Shown piece by piece: positions 56,788 through 64,000 of a stretch of 64,000 nt of DNA (its first letter is position 1; each line of letters opens with the position of its first letter). This DNA comes from an uncultured Prochlorococcus sp. Its GTDB lineage: Bacteria; Cyanobacteriota; Cyanobacteriia; PCC-6307; Cyanobiaceae. The stretch lies in the NCBI GenBank assembly GCA_902560875.1, contig CACENO010000006.1:1-64000 (forward strand). Reading direction: 5' to 3'. The notes under the pieces are model-generated. The model had not been told where the DNA came from, did not search any database, and saw only the letters and a list, made by a program, of their open reading frames with translations. The position numbers were made by a program, and so were the translations under genes.

Positions 56788-57331
56788 CAATAGAAGCTTT
56801 TTGGGATAAAGAGCGCCATTCACTAACCACAAAAGGAGGTACAGGCAAATCACTAAATACCTCAGTCAAAGAGAGTCTTAAAGGCCTGTTATTTGTGAGG
56901 TCATTTAACAAAAGTGTCAAATCAAACTCTGCAGCAGCCTCCCGAGGGTCATTCGCTAATTGGGGATTAGACAAGGTGAGATCTTCTAAATGCCAATTCT
57001 TCAATCCAGAGTGCACTTCAAGTGGTGCAGGATGATCCATACGCAAAGTTCCTGGATATCCAACAATACGCAAAACAAAATCCTCTCCACCAATAGTTTT
57101 TGGATAAGCAACAACCTGCCAAGTTTGATAATCGAGATCACGAAGACTTTCCAAACTTCTCGTAAAAGCAATTCCATCTTCGCTTTCACTAATTTGGAGC
57201 CTTGCCTGAACCATTAAAGGGTTCAGTAAAAATATTGACAAAGACAAAAAAGAAAAAACCAAGATTCTTGTTATCTTTTCAATATTGAGTATTTCTGCTT
57301 TGTTAGCCATACTCAGAGTCAATGAGTGCAT
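56774..57331 (-). CDS. DUF3122 family exported protein
   Basis: This cyanobacterial protein of about 178-185 residues has an N-terminal hydrophobic signal (ILVFSFLSLSIFLLNPLMVQA) and then SWQVVAYPKTIG-type beta-rich sequence. An ATG at 57310 (MANKAEI) is an alternative start that reduces overlap with the upstream gene. Function unknown; the signal suggests periplasmic or outer-membrane location. Confidence 0.75.
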   Translation of the reverse strand: MHSLTLSMANKAEILNIEKITRILVFSFLSLSIFLLNPLMVQARLQISESEDGIAFTRSLESLRDLDYQTWQVVAYPKTIGGEDFVLRIVGYPGTLRMDHPAPLEVHSGLKNWHLEDLTLSNPQLANDPREAAAEFDLTLLLNDLTNNRPLRLSLTEVFSDLPVPPFVVSEWRSLSQKASIDETD

Positions 57332-57569
57332 CCAAAGTTATTGCAGACCGTACCAAAGCCTGATATTTGTTGAGAATGCGTCTATTACGTTCCAACCATC
57401 TTGCAGGGTCCTGGTCTTTCGTACCAAGATGTCTGCTCCCATCAAAGAATGGTTCTTCAGCTTCAACAAGCTCTAAATCCTCTTGGGAGGCAATTAAAGC
57501 AATTACAAGCTCATGTAGGCGACGACGCCTTCCCAAGGTGTGAGTTCCTGATTCGATTGAGTTTGCCAC
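57303..57569 (-). CDS. Conserved-looking small hypothetical protein
   Basis: The 88-residue protein starts with GTG at 57569 (MANSIESGTHTLGRRRRLHE) and is helical, with an acidic middle and RWLERNRRILNKYQAL. Its end overlaps the start of the DUF3122 gene, which suggests an operon running on to ribD. No domain was recognised. Confidence 0.7.
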   Translation of the reverse strand: MANSIESGTHTLGRRRRLHELVIALIASQEDLELVEAEEPFFDGSRHLGTKDQDPARWLERNRRILNKYQALVRSAITLDALIDSEYG

Positions 57570-57643
57570 TAATCCTTTCCAACCAAACAGACGTTATGTT
57601 GCTTCTAGTAAAACACCATTACGTGTCATAAAAAAACTTCTAG

Positions 57644-58951
57644 ATGCAAGAAGAAAATCAAAAACTTAATCTAAAATCTGTTCCAATCCATGTGATTGGA
57701 ACAGATGCATGTGGACTGGAGAATCTTCCTTATTGCATACAGGAAATAATTCTTTCGACAAGCAAATTAGCAGCTTCAAAACGTATTTTAGAAACAATTC
57801 CTGAATGGTGGGAAAGTAAAAAAGGCAATGAAGCGATTCCAGAGTTGTTTCTTATTAATAACCCAAGTGAACTTATTCTATGGCTTAAAGAACAAAATAC
57901 TAAAACCATTGTCTTGGCAAGTGGAGACCCACTTTGGTATGGCATTGGAAGGTGTCTGAGCGATGCATTACCAAAAAATCGACTTGTTTTTCATCCTTCT
58001 CCGAGCTCATTTCAACTGGCCTTTGCAAGGTTAGGTCTATCTTGGCAAGACTCATCCTGGATTAGTTTGCATGGAAGATCTCCTGATTCCTTAGCCAAGA
58101 AACTACAAAAGCGACCAAAAGCATTGACTATTTTGACAGACCCATCTCGTGGGGGAGCTAAAGAGGTAAAAGCATATCTTCAATCATCGGGACTAGAACA
58201 AAGCTATGCTTTTTGGATCTTTGAAAGGTTAGGTCACCCTAAAGAACGCATAAGATGTTTGCTTCCTAATGATGATTTATCAGATGATATTCACCCTCTT
58301 CACCTTGTCTTATTAATAGAGAAAGAAGATTCTTTTATTGATTCTAAGAGGTTACCTTTGTTTGGAATTAGTGATGGGATTTTTTTACAGCATCGAGACT
58401 GTCCTGGGCTAATGACAAAACGCGAAACAAGGATTCAAATAATAGCCGACCTAGAGCTTCCAGAAACAGGTGTCATTTGGGATGTTGGAGCAGGTGTTGG
58501 AAGTATTGGTCTAGAGGCAATACGATTAAGGCCTAAACTTAAACTCTTATCTATAGAGAAAAGAGTAGGTGCTGAAATTTTAATTAGTAAAAATGCTAAG
58601 CGATTATCTGTAAAACCAACTTCAATAATTGAATCAGAAGCATTGGAAATTTTAACAACAATGGATATTCATCAAGATCTTAAAAAGCCAAATAGAATAA
58701 TCCTAGGAGGAGGAGGTTCCAATAAAAATATTATCTTAGAAAAGCTCCTAAAGATACTACAACCAGCTGGAATCATAGTAATACCTGTAATTACACTAGA
58801 ATCAATCGCATCACAAAGTTCTATCTTAAAAGCATCGGGCTGCAAAGTTAAAATTCAAAAAAATCAGCACTGGAGAGGAGTATCTCTTTCGGATGGAACT
58901 CGTCTAAACCCAATGAACCCCGTATTCATATTACAAGGCAAAATGCCGTAA
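57644..58951 (+). CDS. cobL: Precorrin-6Y C5,15-methyltransferase (CobL)
   Basis: The 435-residue protein has an N-terminal CbiE-like methyltransferase (HVIGTDACGLENLP, then LASGDPLWYGIGR near 92) and a C-terminal CbiT-like domain with the SAM motif IWDVGAGVGSIGLEA near 278. The fused form methylates C5 and C15 and decarboxylates precorrin-6Y in cobalamin synthesis. It stands divergent from the small hypothetical gene at 57569, with about 74 bp between them. Confidence 0.93.
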   Translation: MQEENQKLNLKSVPIHVIGTDACGLENLPYCIQEIILSTSKLAASKRILETIPEWWESKKGNEAIPELFLINNPSELILWLKEQNTKTIVLASGDPLWYGIGRCLSDALPKNRLVFHPSPSSFQLAFARLGLSWQDSSWISLHGRSPDSLAKKLQKRPKALTILTDPSRGGAKEVKAYLQSSGLEQSYAFWIFERLGHPKERIRCLLPNDDLSDDIHPLHLVLLIEKEDSFIDSKRLPLFGISDGIFLQHRDCPGLMTKRETRIQIIADLELPETGVIWDVGAGVGSIGLEAIRLRPKLKLLSIEKRVGAEILISKNAKRLSVKPTSIIESEALEILTTMDIHQDLKKPNRIILGGGGSNKNIILEKLLKILQPAGIIVIPVITLESIASQSSILKASGCKVKIQKNQHWRGVSLSDGTRLNPMNPVFILQGKMP

Positions 58952-58985
58952 TTAAGCCTACCCTAGGAAATTAATTTCATCATAT

Positions 58986-59558
58986 TTAGTATTGGTATTC
59001 AATTCTTATTTGATCGCCAACTTTAATCTCTAATCTTTCAATTTCACCTGAAGTTAACTCAATTACTCCATCAATTGGATAGTCTGGTCCATAGAAAGGA
59101 CACTTTTTATCAATACAAGGTGGGGCATTTCTTTCTAATGCTATTACAACACCATCCAGGTAAAAAATCATATCCAATGCAATCAAGGTCTTATACATCC
59201 AAAAACGAACTATCCTTTTTGATGAGAAAGGGAATAGCATTCCAGTACCTTTAGGAAGAAATGTTCTTTTCATCAATCCTAATTCCTTTTTAGCAGGTGT
59301 ATCTGCAACTTCTAAAGACAAGCATTGTTGATTTAAGAAACACAGTTTTGCTTCCAAAGGCAGATTATTTGATGTATTTACTGGCCAAAAAGAATTTGTC
59401 AAAGAAGCCTTATTTATTTCTAAAATTGAAAAACAAGTAATCAATAAAAAAGTATTAAATCCAAAAAATTCCGAGGTTTTAATCAGGTTGGCGGTCTGGC
59501 TTTGCAACGTGTGGCAAGCCCCAACCCAATTTATTTCGCAAAACTTGAAAAAATTCAT
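58986..59558 (-). CDS. DUF192 family protein
   Basis: The protein matches DUF192: [26 protein letters not shown] near residue 80 and [21 protein letters not shown] near 115, ending EVKVGD-type sequence. A hydrophobic stretch ([16 protein letters not shown]) near residue 34 is a likely signal peptide. The start is uncertain: the ATG at 59558 overlaps nadK by 80 bp, while weaker starts near 59485-59444 fit better. The fold resembles a thioredoxin-like exported protein; function unknown. Confidence 0.78.
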   Translation of the reverse strand: MNFFKFCEINWVGACHTLQSQTANLIKTSEFFGFNTFLLITCFSILEINKASLTNSFWPVNTSNNLPLEAKLCFLNQQCLSLEVADTPAKKELGLMKRTFLPKGTGMLFPFSSKRIVRFWMYKTLIALDMIFYLDGVVIALERNAPPCIDKKCPFYGPDYPIDGVIELTSGEIERLEIKVGDQIRIEYQY

Positions 59559-60393
59559 GATCAGTTAAGCGTACAAATTTTACTGGATGTTCACTACGAC
59601 GTATTAAAACTCTGTCTTCAGGCCAGACGTAACACCCCGCACTTCCATCAACAACCATCATCAATCTTTCAGGAGTGGCAGGGAAAACTGTTACAGGCTC
59701 TTGATCACTAAACACAAGTGCTCTTGAAGCCAAAGAATGTGGTGCAATTGGGGTTAATTGCAAAACTGGGCAATCAGGACTAATTACTGGTCCCCCAGCA
59801 CTAAGCGAATACGCAGTAGAGCCTGTAGGAGTTGAAAGAATCACCCCATCAGCTGATATGTCAACTGGAGCATGACGGCCTATAGAAACCTCAAAATGGC
59901 ACATGCTAGTAAGAGGCTCACGATGTAAAGCCATTTCATTGAGAGAAAGAGCTTCCCATCTACGCTGATCTCCACGCAAAACGCTTACAACAAGGCTTGT
60001 CCTTTCTTCAATAGTCCATTTCATTGACAAAAGCTGGTCAATAGCTGTATCCAAATGAGACAAATATGTTTCGGCTAAGAACCCCATATGTCCAGTATTA
60101 ATGGTGAGGATTGGGACCTGAACAGGCGCAGTCTGGCGAGCTGCAGACAGAACAGTTCCATCTCCTCCCAAGACAATTGCAAAAGGCATTGAAGAATCAA
60201 AGCCTTCAGGGACGCATGCGTTGTAACCCAGCATGCGCATGTGTTGATCTGGGTTGGCGAAGCCAACCATCCCTCCTGAGCTGCTAACACGAATAACCGT
60301 ATAACCGTCTTTTTCAAGCTTGCGTTGAATTGCAAGCGCAGTCTCTAAAGCAAGCTCCTTGCCGTCATTCACGATCAGGCCTACACGGGACAC
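59479..60393 (-). CDS. nadK: NAD kinase
   Basis: The 304-residue protein has the GGDGT motif ([15 protein letters not shown] near residue 73), [13 protein letters not shown] near 156 and [21 protein letters not shown] near 182. These are the NAD kinase signatures; it phosphorylates NAD to NADP. The start is GTG. It overlaps the DUF192 gene and follows pheS by about 100 bp. Confidence 0.95.
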   Translation of the reverse strand: MSRVGLIVNDGKELALETALAIQRKLEKDGYTVIRVSSSGGMVGFANPDQHMRMLGYNACVPEGFDSSMPFAIVLGGDGTVLSAARQTAPVQVPILTINTGHMGFLAETYLSHLDTAIDQLLSMKWTIEERTSLVVSVLRGDQRRWEALSLNEMALHREPLTSMCHFEVSIGRHAPVDISADGVILSTPTGSTAYSLSAGGPVISPDCPVLQLTPIAPHSLASRALVFSDQEPVTVFPATPERLMMVVDGSAGCYVWPEDRVLIRRSEHPVKFVRLTDHEFFQVLRNKLGWGLPHVAKPDRQPD

Positions 60394-60495
60394 CGATCGA
60401 AATAGACGAAGAACAAGAACAGTTTAATAAAAGATATGCTTTTTTTAATTAAGCATCACGGACCATTTCATTAGAGAGATGATTTGAGGAGTCCG

Positions 60496-61503
60496 TCAAA
60501 ATTGATCCAAAAATCTTAGGTCACTGGTATAGAGGCGTCGAATGTCATCGATTCCATGCCTAACCATGCAAAAACGTTCAACACCTAACCCTGCAGCAAA
60601 TCCACTCCATTTTTCAGGGTCAAGACCTAATCCCTCCAAAACAGATGGATCAACCATTCCACAACCCATAACCTCAAGCCAACGTCCACGCCACTGAACA
60701 TCTACTTCTGCTGAAGGCTCTGTAAAAGGGAAATAACTTGCACGAAAACGTACTGGCAAGTCTCCAAAAAAGGCTTTCAAAAAAGCCATTACGGTCCCCC
60801 TCAGGTGACTAAAATCAAGCCCTTCATCTATAGCTAAAACCTCAACTTGATGAAAAACTGGAGAATGAGTTGAATCAACAGAATCACGTCGGTAAACCCT
60901 TCCAGGCGCAACAATTCTTACAGGAGGGCTGTTTTGCTCTAAAAATCGAATTTGAACAGGTGAAGTATGAGTACGTAACAAAAGATCTTCGCCAAGATAG
61001 AAAGTATCCTGCATATCCCTTGCAGGATGCCCTTTCGGAATATTTAATGCAGTGAAGTTGTAATGGTCATTCTCTATTTCAGGGCCTTCGGCCATTGAAT
61101 ATCCAAGCCCACAAAATAAATCAACAATATCCTCCGTTGTTTTAAGAATAGGATGGCGCTTCCCTATTGGAATGCCGATAGGAGGTGCTGTTACATCAAT
61201 AGTTTCTTTAGAAATTAAATCTGATAGTGCTTTTGTTTTTAAGTGCTCATTTCGCTCAAGAAGCAATTTCTGCAATTGAGTCTTCAGAAGGTTTGCACGC
61301 TGACCAACTAATGGTCGGTCTTTATCAGGAAGCTTTCCCATTCCTCCAAGAACCCTAGAAAGGCGACCTTTCTTTCCCAGAAAATTAACCCTCAAATTTT
61401 CAAGGGTTTCCTTGTCCCCAGCAGCCTGAATCTCTTTCTCAGCTTCTTGTTCCAGAAGCTCAAGCTCACATTTGAGCTGATCGTAAGAAATGGTATCTCT
61501 CAC
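60496..61503 (-). CDS. pheS: Phenylalanyl-tRNA synthetase alpha subunit
   Basis: The 335-residue class II synthetase has an N-terminal coiled-coil (about 1-90), motif 1 region [14 protein letters not shown] near 118, motif 2 [21 protein letters not shown] near 202 and motif 3 [18 protein letters not shown] near 308. With PheT it charges tRNA-Phe. The start is GTG. It is divergent from surE. Confidence 0.96.
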   Translation of the reverse strand: MRDTISYDQLKCELELLEQEAEKEIQAAGDKETLENLRVNFLGKKGRLSRVLGGMGKLPDKDRPLVGQRANLLKTQLQKLLLERNEHLKTKALSDLISKETIDVTAPPIGIPIGKRHPILKTTEDIVDLFCGLGYSMAEGPEIENDHYNFTALNIPKGHPARDMQDTFYLGEDLLLRTHTSPVQIRFLEQNSPPVRIVAPGRVYRRDSVDSTHSPVFHQVEVLAIDEGLDFSHLRGTVMAFLKAFFGDLPVRFRASYFPFTEPSAEVDVQWRGRWLEVMGCGMVDPSVLEGLGLDPEKWSGFAAGLGVERFCMVRHGIDDIRRLYTSDLRFLDQF

Positions 61504-61574
61504 GGCAAAAATATAGATCCTAGAGATTTTAGGTACCTATCACGATTAGGTTCTCTATTAATGCAATCTTCGAA

Positions 61575-62384
61575 ATGCGTCCTCTGAGGATTCTCATTTG
61601 CAATGACGATGGTGTTTTTGCAAAAGGAATCAGAACCCTTGCTTTAGCAGCAGCTCGCAGAGGGCATAAGGTAACGGTTGTTTGCCCAGACCAGGAACGC
61701 TCTGCGACAGGGCATGGTTTGACGCTCCAATCTCCTATTAGGGCTGAAAAAGCAGATGAGTTATTTGCAAAAGGAGTAACTGCATGGGGCTGCAGTGGCA
61801 CCCCTGCTGACTGCATCAAGTTGGCCCTGTATGAATTACTGGATGAAAAGCCAGATCTTGTGCTCTCTGGGGTCAATCATGGGCCCAATTTAGGTACTGA
61901 TATTTTCTGTTCTGGAACTGTTGCAGCTGCACTAGAAGGGACTCTCGAAGGGATACCGGCAATGGCGATAAGTATTGCTTCTTTTCAATGGAGGGAATTC
62001 AATTTTAGTAGTGAATTAGCTCTTGATATTGCTGAAAACACCCTTATAAAACAATGGCCCAAAAATCTTTTACTAAATCTAAATATACCCCCCTGCAAAC
62101 CTGAAAATATGATCCCAATTCGCTGGACCAGGCTATCAATCAGGCACTATCAAGAACAATTTAGTCGGAGAAAAGATCCACGAGGTAATACTTATTTTTG
62201 GCTCGCTGGTGAAGCAATTAGAGACTTAGAATCTTCTGGGGATGGACCCCATCAGTGGCCTAGCGATGTCGCACAAATAGATAATTCAGGTCCATCGATA
62301 ACACCAATCCAACCAGATCTTTTTTGGAGAGGAAACCTTAAAGATCTACCTTCATTGAAATTAAAAGATCAGTTAGTTCGATAA
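61575..62384 (+). CDS. surE: SurE 5'/3'-nucleotidase
   Basis: The 269-residue protein starts [19 protein letters not shown] with the paired Asp metal ligands, and has [22 protein letters not shown] near 96. This is the SurE survival protein family, acting on 5'- and 3'-mononucleotides. Its last 16 bp overlap the convergent DUF3611 gene. Confidence 0.94.
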   Translation: MRPLRILICNDDGVFAKGIRTLALAAARRGHKVTVVCPDQERSATGHGLTLQSPIRAEKADELFAKGVTAWGCSGTPADCIKLALYELLDEKPDLVLSGVNHGPNLGTDIFCSGTVAAALEGTLEGIPAMAISIASFQWREFNFSSELALDIAENTLIKQWPKNLLLNLNIPPCKPENMIPIRWTRLSIRHYQEQFSRRKDPRGNTYFWLAGEAIRDLESSGDGPHQWPSDVAQIDNSGPSITPIQPDLFWRGNLKDLPSLKLKDQLVR

Positions 62385-62932
62385 ATTCTCTGAAGCAACC
62401 AAAGAGAAAAAATTACACCTATTACATGTGCAAATAAAACCTGAGTATTGCTCAGGACTGAAAGCATTTCCAAAGAAGTTATTGGGTAATTCTCCATTGC
62501 TCTCATACCAGCTCCAATCGAGATTCCAGGAGCTTGCATAGACGCTTGTACAAACAATGCTCCCGCTAAGGATTGATACCCAACCGAAGCTAAAACCAAA
62601 CCTAATAGGTCTGCGATTAATCCTCTTTTAAGCATCCGACTTGTCTCGCCTCGACTAGGCCGAACAGCACTATTAAGAGCTCTACCAGTGCGTACTATCA
62701 ACCAACCCTGCCAAAGACTAAACAACAAGAAAAAGAACGCAAGAGTTGTAAGCGACAAGCCAGGTCCTAATCCCAATGCACGCTCGGAATTTCGTGCAAG
62801 ACTGCTTCCAACGTTATTAAAGAGTAAAACTCCTACTACAACAACACCAAGAATCGTCTGAATCCAAAAGCGAATCCAGCCCATGCGACGCATCCCTAAT
62901 GAAAGAAGCTGGAAATCAACCTGGTCAACCAT
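62369..62932 (-). CDS. DUF3611 family membrane protein
   Basis: The 187-residue protein has four membrane helices (about 18-40, 58-80, 105-130, 160-180) and matches the cyanobacterial DUF3611 pattern, with [12 protein letters not shown]-type loop near 97. Function unknown. Convergent overlap with surE. Confidence 0.8.
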   Translation of the reverse strand: MVDQVDFQLLSLGMRRMGWIRFWIQTILGVVVVGVLLFNNVGSSLARNSERALGLGPGLSLTTLAFFFLLFSLWQGWLIVRTGRALNSAVRPSRGETSRMLKRGLIADLLGLVLASVGYQSLAGALFVQASMQAPGISIGAGMRAMENYPITSLEMLSVLSNTQVLFAHVIGVIFSLWLLQRIYRTN

Positions 62933-62959
62933 CTGGACGAGTGCGACGCTTGTTCAAAC

Positions 62960-63910
62960 TTGCCATCTAAACGAACAAATTGCACGCACCCCTTGATCCC
63001 TCTCTGCTCTCCTAAGGAAGCAAAGCTTCCTACCGCTTTAGCTCTAGGAAGCTTTGACGGCCTTCATTCAGGCCATCGCCGTGTTATTGATATGGTCACT
63101 GATGGAACTTGCGGCATTCCGACTGTCGTGAGTTTCTGGCCACATCCACGTGAAATTCTCTATAAAGAAACAAGACTGAGGATTGATCTCCCTTCTGAAA
63201 AAACCTTCCTTCTAGAAGCAATTGGCGTAAAGCAACTTGTGTTAGTACCATTTGATGAAGCCCTAGCAATGCTTACTGCAGAGGAATTTGTCAATCAAGT
63301 TTTAATTAATACCCTCCAAGCAAAACAGATTTCAGTAGGAGAAAATTTCCGATTTGGGCGGCACCGCCAAGGAGATGTATTGACCTTAAAAAAAATCGGA
63401 TTAGAAAAAGGCATCAAAATTTCAATTGTGCCGATCCTTGAAGACAAGCAAGGAAGAATGAGTAGTAGTCGAATTCGTTCAGCACTAAAGGAAGGGGAAC
63501 TAAATGTTGCAAAAGATTTAATGGGACGTGCTTATAGATTTCGTGGGCAAGTAGTCAAAGGTAAAGGCATTGGCAAAACAATAGGCTGGCCTACAGCAAA
63601 CTTGAGAGTTGATGGACGTAAATTTTTGCCTGCTCTAGGGGTTTATGCCGCATGGGCCTGGATCCAAAATCAAAATACTCGTTTCTCCGCAGTGATGAAT
63701 TTAGGGCCACAACCAACTGTCGATCCATCCTCTCCTTCCGCAGTAGAAGTTCATCTCTTGGACCAAACAATTAATTTAAACGGTCTAGAACTAGTCGTAG
63801 AACCTGTCCAAAGACTTAGAGGCCAAAAGCGTTTTAATAGCCTTGCAGACCTTAGTCATCAGATCGATCTAGATGCAAAGTCCGCTAAAAGTTACTTGAA
63901 CAATTTTTAA
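62960..63910 (+). CDS. ribF: Bifunctional riboflavin kinase/FAD synthetase
   Basis: The 316-residue protein has the FAD synthetase nucleotidyltransferase motif ALGSFDGLHSGHRRVI near residue 28, FRFGRHRQGD near 128, SSSRIRSAL near 168, and the flavokinase motif GKTIGWPTANL near 203. Starts are unclear: TTG at 62960 or TTG at 62993 (IPLCSPKEA), the latter closer to the usual N-terminus. It converts riboflavin to FMN and FAD. Confidence 0.93.
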   Translation: MPSKRTNCTHPLIPLCSPKEAKLPTALALGSFDGLHSGHRRVIDMVTDGTCGIPTVVSFWPHPREILYKETRLRIDLPSEKTFLLEAIGVKQLVLVPFDEALAMLTAEEFVNQVLINTLQAKQISVGENFRFGRHRQGDVLTLKKIGLEKGIKISIVPILEDKQGRMSSSRIRSALKEGELNVAKDLMGRAYRFRGQVVKGKGIGKTIGWPTANLRVDGRKFLPALGVYAAWAWIQNQNTRFSAVMNLGPQPTVDPSSPSAVEVHLLDQTINLNGLELVVEPVQRLRGQKRFNSLADLSHQIDLDAKSAKSYLNNF

Positions 63911-63915
63911 GAAGT

Positions 63916-64000
63916 TCAAGAAGTAGCTGGATAAGCATTGGCCAAGCCCCAAACAATAAAGATGCCAATTCCCCCTAAGAGCAAAACTCCCCAGATCAGC
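63916..64000 (-). CDS. Small membrane protein (partial, runs off right edge)
   Basis: The open frame on the minus strand from the edge to TGA at 63916 encodes LIWGVLLLGGIGIFIVWGL, one membrane helix, then ANAYPATS. It looks like the C-terminal end of a small single-helix membrane protein. The N-terminus is outside the window. Family unknown. It converges with ribF. Confidence 0.6.
   Translation of the reverse strand, partial: LIWGVLLLGGIGIFIVWGLANAYPATS

Noticed and set aside
1-64000. CRISPR array, insertion sequences, transposases, phage genes
   Set aside because: No spaced repeats of CRISPR type and no transposase, integrase or phage-type motif was found on either strand by reading.

Overview
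The window reads as an A+T-rich marine picocyanobacterial chromosome, most probably Prochlorococcus of a low-light clade such as the SS120 or MIT9211 type. The assignment rests on the conserved right-hand block (lexA, argF, ftsH, ribD, a DUF3122 gene, cobL, nadK, pheS, surE, a DUF3611 gene, ribF), the short intergenic spaces and the many TTG/GTG starts. It is inferred from protein sequence alone, without a database search.

Bases 1-51800 are a large surface-polysaccharide region. On the left are two divergent DUF2079 membrane proteins. A plus-strand run follows: a GT2 enzyme, a STELLO/RGP-like protein, an SDR epimerase and a UPF0104 membrane protein. Next come minus-strand glycosyltransferases, a GmhA-like isomerase, a sugar nucleotidyltransferase and an LhgO-like oxidase, then a WecA/MraY-type initiating transferase. 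From 31188 back to 14819 lies a long minus-strand series: a PglK/MsbA-like ABC exporter, GmhB, a methyltransferase, a heptose kinase/nucleotidyltransferase with permuted domains, two SDRs, two DegT aminotransferases, a TPP-dependent E1 alpha/beta pair, a zinc-type dehydrogenase, an SGNH protein, a NodU-type carbamoyltransferase with a small membrane partner, and UDP-glucuronate decarboxylase. These could make and decorate heptose-, xylose- and amino-sugar-containing glycans. A PhyH-like oxygenase, an EpsG-like polymerase, a dual-specificity phosphatase, a Wzc-type tyrosine kinase and a Wza-type exporter (31416-37822) look like the polymerisation and export section.

Bases 37823-40460 are a quieter stretch with tRNA-Ala(GGC), a putative 2H phosphoesterase and several very small membrane or hypothetical proteins. 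Bases 46614-40463 (minus strand) hold a tightly coupled five-gene operon: a P-loop kinase fused to a class II aldolase, a ribulose-phosphate-3-epimerase-like enzyme, a tandem double nucleotidyltransferase, a GtrA-like protein and a DPM1-like GT2. No pathway I know has this set. It looks like a self-contained route that builds, activates and moves an unusual sugar across the membrane, and it is the best candidate here for an undescribed system. A gene-poor 1 kb stretch follows, then a large membrane protein with a small partner, a putative glycosyltransferase and an RmlD-like SDR.

From 52022 to the right edge the content is housekeeping. No CRISPR array, insertion sequence, transposase or rRNA was seen.
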